Shown piece by piece: positions 35,388-43,200 of a DNA stretch of 64,000 bases. Origin of the DNA: Acidobacteriales bacterium 59-55 (lineage in GTDB: Bacteria > Acidobacteriota > Terriglobia > Terriglobales > Acidobacteriaceae); the NCBI GenBank assembly GCA_001897435.1, contig MKSV01000009.1, positions 124,001 through 188,000 on the forward strand, read 5' to 3'. Positions within the stretch are counted from its first letter, which is position 1. Every line of letters begins with the position of its first letter. The notes under the pieces were generated by a model. That model did not search any database. It was not told the origin of the DNA and saw only the letters and a list, made by a program, of their open reading frames with translations. Both the position numbers and the translations under genes were made by a program.

Positions 35388-36254
35388 ATGATTGAGCCGA
35401 GTCGCGAATTTTACGTGTATGTCTATTACGACCCCCGCAATCTCCAGCCATTTTACGTTGGCAAAGGCAAGGGCAAGAGGCTGCTCTCCCACGGGTCCGA
35501 TCCGCAGGATACAAAGAAGACGGCCACGATACGTGCAATTAAAGCTGCAGGGTTGGAGCCGACCATCCGAGTCATCGCTAAGGATCTAACCGAAGAGCAG
35601 GCTTTTCTTGTTGAGAAGACGCTGCTTTGGAACAGCCGCGGATTATCGAATACTGCCACAGGCTATTTTAAGAGAAACTTTAGGCCCGACAACACCCTTC
35701 ATCGCGCTCTGCCCGGTTTCGATTTCAGCAATCAGATTTATTATTTCAACGTCGGCCATGGGCCACATCGGCTCTGGGAGGAAAATGTTCAGTACGGCTA
35801 CGTTAGCGCGGGGCAGGCCAAAAAATACAGAGATGAGATTCTCCGTTTGCACACTGGCGACTTGATCGTTGCGCGGGTGAACAAAGCCGGGTATGTCGGG
35901 GTGGGGCGGGTGGTATCAGAACCGGTGCCAGCACATTCTTTCCTCGTGCCAAGGTGCGCGGCAACTAAGTCAGCGCGCGGGAAACCACTAACGCAATTTG
36001 TCCTTGAGGCGAGAATAAAGGACAACATCGAGGATGAACTGAAGTGCGAGTGGATGGCGGGTGTTGAATGGCTAAAGACCACGACTCGCGATGAGGCATA
36101 TTGGAAAGCACGATTCGGGTTATACGCACCGCGCGGTGTGACCTGCGGCTCTCTAGCTCGCCAGCTGAAAACGGTCAAATACATTGAGCAGGTCTTTGAT
36201 GTGAGGTTTGAAGAGCTAGTATCGCTTCGGGACGCGGCCGCCGCGAAAGGGTAA
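35388..36254 (+). CDS. GIY-YIG (LEM-3-like) nuclease domain fused to an EVE-like domain
   Basis: A 288-residue protein. Residues about 7-85 have the GIY-YIG pattern FYVYVYYDPRNLQPFYVGKG, then KGKRLLSHG and a later AFLVEKTLLW glutamate. From about 117 an EVE/PUA-like module is suggested by IYYFNVGHGPHRLWEENVQY, then LHTGDLIVARVNKAGYVGVG. EVE domains recognise modified bases in other proteins, so a modification-dependent nuclease is a reasonable guess. It lies between the coupling protein and the relaxase, with a PD-(D/E)XK-like gene 5 bp downstream. Confidence 0.7.
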   Translation: MIEPSREFYVYVYYDPRNLQPFYVGKGKGKRLLSHGSDPQDTKKTATIRAIKAAGLEPTIRVIAKDLTEEQAFLVEKTLLWNSRGLSNTATGYFKRNFRPDNTLHRALPGFDFSNQIYYFNVGHGPHRLWEENVQYGYVSAGQAKKYRDEILRLHTGDLIVARVNKAGYVGVGRVVSEPVPAHSFLVPRCAATKSARGKPLTQFVLEARIKDNIEDELKCEWMAGVEWLKTTTRDEAYWKARFGLYAPRGVTCGSLARQLKTVKYIEQVFDVRFEELVSLRDAAAAKG

Positions 36255-36259
36255 TCACG

Positions 36260-36724
36260 ATGAAAGTTTCCGACTATTATGCTGAACTCCATGTGGCAGG
36301 GCGCCTCGCGGACGCAGGATGGGATATCTACTTTCCTCACCGTGACAAGGGATTTGACTTCGTCATATCTAAAGTTGTGAACGGGACACCGATCCTACGC
36401 CCCGTGCAGGTCAAGGGCAAATATCCAAGCGGAGAGAAGACCGATAAGAATGTGTATGGATACGTCGGAAAGCTCACGCAGACGCACCCGGAAATGGTCT
36501 TGGCGATTCCTTACTTCTCCGCGTCGTCGCCCGATACGCCGGTCTATATCGCTTTCATGCCGTGGGCGTCCGTCAAGCCACACGCGCGTGGCTTTCACTG
36601 CCAACCTGCCACATACCGTGGCGGGGAGCCAAGACCACGACGCGAATTTGGAAAGTTCTTCGACGAGGGAGGAATTAAGCGATTGGACTCCTTAGCTTGG
36701 AAAAGTGACACTATCGCCTCCTAG
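36260..36724 (+). CDS. PD-(D/E)XK-like nuclease-fold protein
   Basis: A 154-residue protein. E9 in SDYYAELHVAGRLADAGW, D33 in DKGFDFVIS and Q50-V-K52 in LRPVQVKGK match the spacing of the PD-(D/E)XK nuclease fold. It starts 5 bp after the GIY-YIG/EVE-like gene, so the two are probably one operon and act together. The rest (MVLAIPYFSASSPDTPVYIA) continues the core strands. The exact family is not recognised. Confidence 0.65.
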   Translation: MKVSDYYAELHVAGRLADAGWDIYFPHRDKGFDFVISKVVNGTPILRPVQVKGKYPSGEKTDKNVYGYVGKLTQTHPEMVLAIPYFSASSPDTPVYIAFMPWASVKPHARGFHCQPATYRGGEPRPRREFGKFFDEGGIKRLDSLAWKSDTIAS

Positions 36725-37004
36725 TTCGCGATCCCCTTGTCGCCCGCCTTGCTACCCCAGTTCAATAGGCCCCTCGTCCAACCCGTGCATGATTCTCGGT
36801 TGACGACAAGAGAACACTCATTCAGCTTGTGTTTAGGGCCTCCGAGGATTAGTAAACCGAGAGGCGCTTCCCGGACGCGATTTCACGGCGATATTGATGC
36901 GCGGCATTTGCTGAACATTGCGAACGGATGCGAACTTGATTAGCCAGGTCTAAAATTCATATGGGCGGTGATATTCCTGCCGCCCGTAGTTTGGGTTCTC
37001 GCCG
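36725..37004. other. Spacer before the relaxase gene
   Basis: No coding frame or strong hairpin is recognised. It should contain the relaxase promoter if the relaxase is not read through from the nuclease pair. Confidence 0.4.
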
Positions 37005-39764
37005 ATGTTGACCATCTCCAAATCGCTCTCCGCAGGGCAAGCACGGACGTATCATTCGCGCGAGTTCACTTCTGAGCGGCAAAACTATTGGAGCCGCGAC
37101 CCGCAGGTTCATAGTGAGTGGGGGGGCAAGCTCGCGCAGGAGTGGGATCTTGAGGGTGAAGTCGGCTCCGAACACTTTGCTCGACTAAGCGAAGGCCGGC
37201 ATCCTGAGAGCGGCGTGCAACTCGTCAAGCACCAGTCCGCCAAAACCTATACCAACGAATACGGCAAGGAGATCACCAGCGTCGAACATCGCGCCGGTTG
37301 GGATGCCACATTCTCAGCGCCAAAGTCTGTTTCCCTCACCGCTCTTGTCGGAGGAGATGATCGTGTGCGCGAGGCGCACCGCGAGAGCGTCCGCGTTGCT
37401 CTCGGCGAACTGGAGCGGTATACCCAGGCCCGCATCGGAAACGTCCATGCACCGGAGACTACCGGCAAGTTCATCGCCGCTACCTTCGAGCATGACACCG
37501 CTCGCCCGGTCGAGGGCTATGCAGCGCCGCAACTTCACACCCACGCCGTGATCTTCAATGTGACAGAACGCGAGAACGGCCAGACCCGCGCTCTCCAGGA
37601 GCGCAGCCTCTTCCAATCTCAACACTATGCGACCAGCGTGTATCGTTCCGAACTTGCCGTACGGTTGCAGGGTCTTGGATATGAGATCGAGCGCGGCAAG
37701 CATGGTCAACCGGAGATTAAGGGTTACACCCAGGAGTATCTTGACGCATCGAGTCCGCGTCGCGAACAGATCAAGAACCATCTGCAGGAGATCGGTAGAG
37801 AGGGTGCGGGTGCAGCACAGGTTGCAGCACACCGTACTCGTGACAACAAAGAACTGCTCTCGCCAGACGAGGTGTTGCAACGGCACCGCGATTTAGCAGC
37901 ACAGTACGGTCATCAGGCAGATCGCGTGGTGGCGCAAGCGCGAGAGCAGGCACACCACTATACCCAGAATCCCGACAAGACAGTCCAGCACTCCGTAACC
38001 TATTCGCGCAATTCTGTATTCGAGCGGTCGGCTGTGCAGGATGAGCGGGCCATTCTGCAAGCCGCGATAGATCGCAGCATGGGGCAAGCTACATACGGCC
38101 AGGTGCGGCATGAGTTTGACCAGCGAGTGTTGCGGGGCGAGTTTCGTGAAGTCGAACGTGCTGAGGGCAGAGCGGCGCCGCAGTACACGACTGCCGAGAT
38201 GATCCGCATGGAGAAGGAAATTGTCGGCCAGATGCAGAGAGGCAATGAGCGCGGCTTTGAAGATCCTATGTTGGTAGCGCCTTCCTTGCGGATTGCCACG
38301 GGAGATCGACACCCAGAGTTGAGTCCGGCGCAACGAAGCGCGGTCGATGACATATTCGTGAGCCGCGAGAAGATCATTGGGTTGGATGGCATCGCCGGCG
38401 CTGGTAAGACAACGACGCTGGCTGTTGTGCGCGAGGGCGCGGAAGCACAGGGATATACAGTCGAAGGATTCGCGCCGACATCTCGCGCAGCGCATAAGCT
38501 CGCTGAGGCCGGTATCGAGACTTCGACGCTCCAGCGCCATCTTGCCAAAGGAGAGCAGCCGGACACCGGCGAGAAGAAATTGTATGTCCTCGACGAATCT
38601 TCGCTTGCTTCGACTCGTCAGATGCACGAGTTTGTCGAACGGCTCCATCCGAATGACCGGGTCCTATTGGTGGGTGATACACGCCAGCATGAGGCCGTTG
38701 AAGCTGGCCGCCCGTTCGCGCAGCTTCAGGAAGCAGGGATGCGAACAGCGAAGTTGGAAGAGATTGTTCGACAACGTGACCCGGAGCTGAAGCAAGCCGT
38801 GGAGCAGTTGGCACAAGGTCAGGTTGGAGCCGCAATTGAGAGCTTGGATCATCAGGGTCGCGTACATGAAGTGAAAGGCCATGAAGAACGTATCGCGGCT
38901 ATTGCCCGCGAGTATGCCAGGTCGCCTGAGAATACGCTGGTCGTCTCGTCCGACAATCGTTCGCGTACCGAGATCAACGAACAGATTCACCGTGAACTGC
39001 AATCGCGTGGGGTGGTAAGTCAACAGGAACACACGATACCAACGCTTGTTGCACGACAGGAGATGACCGGAGCGGATCGCGCTTGGGCGCAGCAGTATCA
39101 AGCGAACGATATTGTGCGCTACTCGCGGTCGTCGAAGGAGACTGGCATCGGTAAGGGCGAATACACCCGCGTTAAGAGCGTCGATGCGCCGAATAATCTT
39201 CTGACAGTCGCGCGCGTAGACGGCACGGAACGCACCTACGATCCGCAACGCCAGAAGGGCGTCACGGTCTACCGCGAACAGGAAAAGACTTTCTCGACGG
39301 GCGACCGCATTCAGTTCACCGCGCCGAACTCAGACCTCAGAGTCGCCAATAGAGAGTTGGGAACAATAGAGAGCATTGCGTCGGATGGAGCGATGCGATT
39401 GAAACTGGATAGCGGACGCGAGATGAACTTCGATCCGCAACGTCATCCGCATCTCGATCACGGCTACGCCGTGACGAGCCACTCTAGCCAGGGCCAGACT
39501 GCAGATCGTGTCCTCATTCATGTAGACACAGATCTTGGCCCCAAAGACTTGCTCAATAGCCGCATGGCTTATGTGGCCGTCTCGCGCGGTCAGTACGACG
39601 CGCAGATATTCACCAGTAACCGGGAGAAACTACCCGCCGCGCTTGGGCACGATGTCTCGCACCAGAGCGCCCATTCGCCGGAACGAAAGCCGCCGCAGCG
39701 CGAGCTTGCCGAGGCTCCCAAGCAGGAAAAGAGCCAGGGCATGGATATTGGATTGGGCCTCTGA
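37005..39764 (+). CDS. MobF-family conjugative relaxase-helicase (TrwC/TraI-like)
   Basis: A 919-residue protein. The N-terminal TrwC relaxase domain begins MLTISKSLSAGQARTYHSRE with candidate catalytic tyrosines in TYHS and QNYWSR. GWDATFSAPKSVSLTALVGG is typical of the family, and the metal-binding triad is completed by QLHTHAVIFN near residue 178. The C-terminal helicase has Walker A GIAGAGKTTTLAVVREGA near 462, Walker B LYVLDESSLAS, and a late GYAVTSHSSQGQTADRVLI motif. It would nick oriT, stay bound to the 5' end and unwind DNA for transfer. Confidence 0.95.
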   Translation: MLTISKSLSAGQARTYHSREFTSERQNYWSRDPQVHSEWGGKLAQEWDLEGEVGSEHFARLSEGRHPESGVQLVKHQSAKTYTNEYGKEITSVEHRAGWDATFSAPKSVSLTALVGGDDRVREAHRESVRVALGELERYTQARIGNVHAPETTGKFIAATFEHDTARPVEGYAAPQLHTHAVIFNVTERENGQTRALQERSLFQSQHYATSVYRSELAVRLQGLGYEIERGKHGQPEIKGYTQEYLDASSPRREQIKNHLQEIGREGAGAAQVAAHRTRDNKELLSPDEVLQRHRDLAAQYGHQADRVVAQAREQAHHYTQNPDKTVQHSVTYSRNSVFERSAVQDERAILQAAIDRSMGQATYGQVRHEFDQRVLRGEFREVERAEGRAAPQYTTAEMIRMEKEIVGQMQRGNERGFEDPMLVAPSLRIATGDRHPELSPAQRSAVDDIFVSREKIIGLDGIAGAGKTTTLAVVREGAEAQGYTVEGFAPTSRAAHKLAEAGIETSTLQRHLAKGEQPDTGEKKLYVLDESSLASTRQMHEFVERLHPNDRVLLVGDTRQHEAVEAGRPFAQLQEAGMRTAKLEEIVRQRDPELKQAVEQLAQGQVGAAIESLDHQGRVHEVKGHEERIAAIAREYARSPENTLVVSSDNRSRTEINEQIHRELQSRGVVSQQEHTIPTLVARQEMTGADRAWAQQYQANDIVRYSRSSKETGIGKGEYTRVKSVDAPNNLLTVARVDGTERTYDPQRQKGVTVYREQEKTFSTGDRIQFTAPNSDLRVANRELGTIESIASDGAMRLKLDSGREMNFDPQRHPHLDHGYAVTSHSSQGQTADRVLIHVDTDLGPKDLLNSRMAYVAVSRGQYDAQIFTSNREKLPAALGHDVSHQSAHSPERKPPQRELAEAPKQEKSQGMDIGLGL

Positions 39765-39859
39765 AAGCGCCCAAACAATGTGCGGTTCAACTCCATGCTG
39801 TCCTATACTCAATCGGCCGATGTCACCGAGCCTTCCTCCGGACTGTGGTAAAAACCGTC

Positions 39860-40852
39860 ATGCCCCAATATCGCTTTACATATGCCTGCGAGACTTCCCT
39901 GCGGTGTGAAAAGGATGTTCAGCTTCAGAGCAAAGGAATGGAGATCACCTTAGCCTCTCCTGAAGCTGATTGGATGCGCGCAACTCTAACTATTGAGGCT
40001 TCCTCATGGAAAGACGCAGACGTCAATGCCCAGCCTGCTTTGCAGGCTGTTCTCGACGCACTGTCCTTTGCAACAGGTGCACCCATGTTGATTTCGCACT
40101 GGGAACTAATCCTTAAAGACGAAACAGGTTCGGCGCAGCGACACGCTCTTGTCTGTGAAAGGAGCAAACAGCCGGCGAGGGCAATGCTAACGCAACAAGG
40201 AATCGAAGAGGCACAGAGCATTTTGTCGGCGTCAAACCCTCCAGAACTGGAACTATGTTGGCATCGCTACGCTCTTCAACGAGAGTTGGTTCTGGACCGC
40301 TTCGTTTTCCAATGGCTTGCATTTGAACGCCTTGCAGGAACTCACCAAGTGGAATCAAGATGTCCAAGTTGTGGACTCGCCGTGTCTCACTGCGGGAAGC
40401 TTCTGACTCATTCAGGTTCGGACAGAGACAATGGGTTTGCTTTGCTGTCCAAATCGGATTCGGAATTGACAGAGGCGGTTTTCAAAAAGGAGATATGGGG
40501 ACATGATCGAAATTCGGTCTTCCATGGGAGTAAATATCCCAGGCCCGAATTGCTGAAACGGCTGCAATCTTTATCGCCGAAACTCCGACGGGCATGTGAG
40601 ATCGAAATCAGCGCTCGCTGCGGCGTGGCAGACAATCAACGGCCGACCGGCAGCAACGAACTCAACTTTTATAAATACAACATGTTCGAATGGAACTCGG
40701 CACATCCCGAAGATGCTTTCGCGAGAGATTTCCCACAAGCAGCGATACAGGAGCAATTTGCTGGGATGAAGATGGGTGAAGTACGCATGAGGCCCTTGGA
40801 CAGCTCCACCTTTGTGCTCTTGGACTTTGCAAAAGATTCGGCAACATGGTGA
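39860..40852 (+). CDS. HEPN-like protein with a zinc cluster
   Basis: The ATG at 39860 (MPQYRFTYACET) is used; a GTG at 39845 is possible. About 330 residues. The C-terminal third has RNSVFH at about 217-222, which fits the RNxxxH motif of HEPN ribonucleases, in the context HDRNSVFHGSKYPRPELL. A CPSCGLAVSHC cluster lies at about 168-178. The N-terminal part is strand-rich and unassigned. It is the last gene before attR, a common place for recently acquired defence or toxin genes. Alternative: a non-catalytic ApeA-like protein. Confidence 0.6.
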   Translation: MPQYRFTYACETSLRCEKDVQLQSKGMEITLASPEADWMRATLTIEASSWKDADVNAQPALQAVLDALSFATGAPMLISHWELILKDETGSAQRHALVCERSKQPARAMLTQQGIEEAQSILSASNPPELELCWHRYALQRELVLDRFVFQWLAFERLAGTHQVESRCPSCGLAVSHCGKLLTHSGSDRDNGFALLSKSDSELTEAVFKKEIWGHDRNSVFHGSKYPRPELLKRLQSLSPKLRRACEIEISARCGVADNQRPTGSNELNFYKYNMFEWNSAHPEDAFARDFPQAAIQEQFAGMKMGEVRMRPLDSSTFVLLDFAKDSATW

Positions 40853-41027
40853 ACCAAGATTTCAATGAGTTCAAGAGCATGGACAAAATGACCGGCGGAT
40901 ATATATTGCGGTGCGGGTTCTGTTAAAAGAAAGAGTACCTCGCCAGGAAAAAAACGCATAATTTACACATAAAATTGCACAGTCCACAATTGATGGCGCG
41001 TAAGTTATTATTTATTAGTAGTTTACT
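40853..41027. other. AT-rich right arm of element B next to attR
   Basis: An AT-rich stretch (ttattatttattagtag) lies directly left of the attR core. It probably contains integrase and host-factor binding sites for excision. No gene is seen. Confidence 0.4.
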
Positions 41028-41098
41028 GGCAGACACAGCGGACTTAAAATCCGCAGACCTTAATCGGTCGTGGGGGTTCAAGTCCCCTCCGGGCACCA
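41028..41098 (+). pseudogene. 3' part of the split host tRNA-Leu(UAA), with attR core
   Basis: The core 41028-41051 is identical to 199-222. It continues through the anticodon 3' strand CCGC, a variable arm, T-arm GGGGGTTCAAGTCCCC, acceptor TCCGGGC, discriminator A and CCA. The missing 5' acceptor and most of the D-arm lie at 182-198, 41 kb away. The element sequence to the left (tttact) does not rebuild a 5' end, so this half cannot make a tRNA. Confidence 0.9.
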
Positions 41099-41107
41099 GC
41101 GCTGCCG

Positions 41108-42742
41108 CTAAGCGATGAATGCTTCTGGTGTGGAGCCATGCCGATAGGGCGCATACCAATTATGCTGCTTCGACCACTTCGTTTCGTATTTTGCGTTTTG
41201 CGGCCCCGTGGGAAGACTATCCTGACAGCGAATCGTCCACATGAGCAACTCAGACATTAGGCGCGCCTGTTCTGCGGCGGCAGACGGATGTCCGAAAAGA
41301 TTCTTCAACTCACAGGGATCCGATGCAAGATGGTAAAGCTGGCCGTAGCCCATCATGTCGTAGATGAGCTTCCAGTCGCCCATCCGGACCATCTTCATGT
41401 TGCCGCTTTGGGTAACTTTGTTCAGTTCGTCCCAGGAAGAAGACTCCTGCTGCTTACGTTCGGCGATGGTGTAAGGGATATGGTCGGACTTCTCATAGTA
41501 AAGTCCGCCCACTCCAACGCCGGAGTAGATGCTGCGGAACTCTTCGCGAGGATAATCCTTGCCTTGAAGCAGCGGCCACAGACTTCTTCCCTGAACACCA
41601 TGTGGAATCTCTGCTCCCATCACCTCGCATAGAGTCGGCATCACATCGGCCATGGAGACGAAGGCCGAGGTGGAGACGCTGGACGGCTTGATCCCATAGC
41701 CGGACCATACCATGGGGATTCGTGTAAGCGATTCCGGCAGGCCGACGCCCTTGCGGCCGAGACCATAGTCCATCAAATAGTCACCGTGATCGGCGAGGTA
41801 GACGATCACAGTGTTCTTAAGGACGTCCTTCTGCTTCATGTGATTCACTAATCGTGTTAGCTGGTCATCGAGGAGGCGCAGCATCCCCAGATAGTTGGAT
41901 TTGTAGCGCCGCCATTTTTCTTCCGTCAGCGGGAAGGCGTCTTGTTGCAGGCCATACAGCCACTGTGCACGGTATCCCAGGTCTTTCAGTGCCTCAGGTC
42001 CGGCGCAGCGGCCGGGCACCTGTTCGGGCGGAAACATATTCCAGTATGGGGCAGGGACCTGCTCAGGATCGTGAGGCTCGGGGAATCCTACCTGAAGGAT
42101 AAAAGGTTGGCTGCCAGACTGGTCCATGAATTCAATGGCGTCCGAGACAATGCGGTAGGGAATCTGCGTCTCAAGAGGGAAGGGAGTAGGTTCCTCGGCG
42201 ACGTTGAATGCAAGTTTTTTTAGCCATGCTTCGTATTCGGCGATTTCTTTTGGGGCATTGGGTGCTTTATATCCTCCACCGTGCATGTATTCTCGCCAGA
42301 AATCGAGGCGCTCGGGTTTCAGATAAGTATGGTTTTTCCCTGCGAGCCCGGTTCGGTATCCCTGATCTTTAGCAACCTGGTAGATATCTTTCTCGAAGAA
42401 AGCGAGCTCCGGATCGAGATTCATGCGGACACGATGCGCCTCAGGCCAGCGTCCGGTCAGCATGCTAATTCGGCTGGGAACGCAGAGGGGTGTCGTCGCA
42501 TAGGCGCGATCGAAGGCGATACCCTCGTCTGAGAGAGCATCGAGGGTTGGGCTGGTGTCCAATGGATAGCCTGCGCGCCTGGACAGACCGGCGCGATGCT
42601 GGTCTGAGACGACAAAGATGATATTGGGTTTGGCTGCGCGTATCGGCTCGGCAGAAGCTGCTATCGCGTGTCGTTCTAAAGCTGGAACTGCTGCACCGAT
42701 CATGCCAAGAGATGCGGTCTTAAGAAAATTTCTGCGTTCCAT
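41108..42742 (-). CDS. Tat-exported sulfatase (arylsulfatase family)
   Basis: The ATG at 42742 is used; an earlier TTG gives two more residues. The 544-residue protein starts with a Tat signal (MERRNFLKTASLGMIGAAVP). The active-site signature CVPSR has its cysteine at residue 87, the residue converted to formylglycine. Metal ligands are in NIIFVVSDQHR and YLADHGDYLMDYGLGRKG. The C-terminus has KWSKQHNWY. It hydrolyses sulfate esters, probably on polysaccharides, in the periplasm. It is the first chromosomal gene beyond attR. Confidence 0.93.
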   Translation of the reverse strand: MERRNFLKTASLGMIGAAVPALERHAIAASAEPIRAAKPNIIFVVSDQHRAGLSRRAGYPLDTSPTLDALSDEGIAFDRAYATTPLCVPSRISMLTGRWPEAHRVRMNLDPELAFFEKDIYQVAKDQGYRTGLAGKNHTYLKPERLDFWREYMHGGGYKAPNAPKEIAEYEAWLKKLAFNVAEEPTPFPLETQIPYRIVSDAIEFMDQSGSQPFILQVGFPEPHDPEQVPAPYWNMFPPEQVPGRCAGPEALKDLGYRAQWLYGLQQDAFPLTEEKWRRYKSNYLGMLRLLDDQLTRLVNHMKQKDVLKNTVIVYLADHGDYLMDYGLGRKGVGLPESLTRIPMVWSGYGIKPSSVSTSAFVSMADVMPTLCEVMGAEIPHGVQGRSLWPLLQGKDYPREEFRSIYSGVGVGGLYYEKSDHIPYTIAERKQQESSSWDELNKVTQSGNMKMVRMGDWKLIYDMMGYGQLYHLASDPCELKNLFGHPSAAAEQARLMSELLMWTIRCQDSLPTGPQNAKYETKWSKQHNWYAPYRHGSTPEAFIA

Positions 42743-43200
42743 GAGCAATTGTCCCTGTGGTCTGCAACCAACATACCGTCTTCAATCACTGATGATAAAT
42801 GGATTGCGCTGCAATACTGGACTTATTACGAGTCGCGCAGAATGGAGGAAATTGGATTTAAAATCCACCGACATTAACCGGTCGCGGGACAAGCCCTCCA
42901 GAGGCCATAGTAATGCCGCAGAAGTTATGGTCGGCAGATCGCAATTGATTGTAGGGAGGCTAGTCTTTCTACCGACAGCAGAAATCTCTCGTTCGAGCGT
43001 TTCCGGCTGTTGGAAGAGGCTGTTCGAGGTGGATTTATTGTTGAACAACTCTTTCCAGGGGAAGCTCTGATTAAGTTCCCCGAAGATTCCCCTCCGTGGC
43101 TAAAGCCTCATGCAGATAGGCCATTTATGGCATCCTTCGACTTCGCTCAGGACAGGCTCAGAAGCTGTGCCCTAAAAAAACGGAGTTAACCAAAGGCTTC
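42743..43200. other. Intergenic region with a decayed tRNA and a short repeat
   Basis: Besides the tRNA relic at 42851-42907, the stretch CTTCGACTTCGCTCAGGACA near 43,149 resembles interspersed sequences seen in many genomes. No credible protein-coding frame is present. Confidence 0.45.
42851..42907 (+). pseudogene. Decayed tRNA-Leu(UAA) 3' fragment
   Basis: GGATTTAAAATCC, then CGACATTAACCGGTCG, then GGG...CAAG.CC and GAGGCCA follow the order of the anticodon arm, variable arm, T-arm and acceptor of the tRNA half at 41028-41098. Many positions are changed. It lies 1.8 kb beyond attR and may be a trace of an older insertion at the same gene. Confidence 0.5.

Larger units (their letters stand above)
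199..41051 (+). mobile_element. Composite integrated region: two tandem tRNA-Leu-targeting elements
   Basis: The region is bounded by perfect 24-bp direct repeats (199-222 and 41028-41051) that lie inside the two halves of one tRNA-Leu(UAA). A third, slightly altered core at 11356-11378 separates two units. Both units start with core, tyrosine recombinase and intron-containing tRNA-Leu, and both contain an ArdC-like gene behind a similar GC-rich leader. The left unit is decayed; the right unit has an intact integrase, a MobF relaxase and a coupling protein. Chromosomal genes resume at the sulfatase. The boundaries are read directly; the tandem-accretion history is inferred. Confidence 0.9.
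11356..41051 (+). mobile_element. Element B: integrative mobilizable element with defence cargo
   Basis: Bounded by the internal core and attR. In order it carries an intact tyrosine integrase, intron-containing tRNA-Leu(UAA), AbiE pair, J-domain protein, vWA protein, ArdC-like protein, ParB, two nuclease-helicases, accessory mobilization protein, VirD4-like coupling protein, GIY-YIG/EVE-like protein, PD-(D/E)XK-like protein, MobF relaxase and HEPN-like protein. No VirB/Tra pore genes are present, so transfer would need a helper conjugation system. Confidence 0.8.

Noticed and set aside
42618..43070. A 150-codon plus-strand frame after the sulfatase start
   Set aside because: It crosses the sulfatase 5' end antisense and the tRNA relic; no domain.
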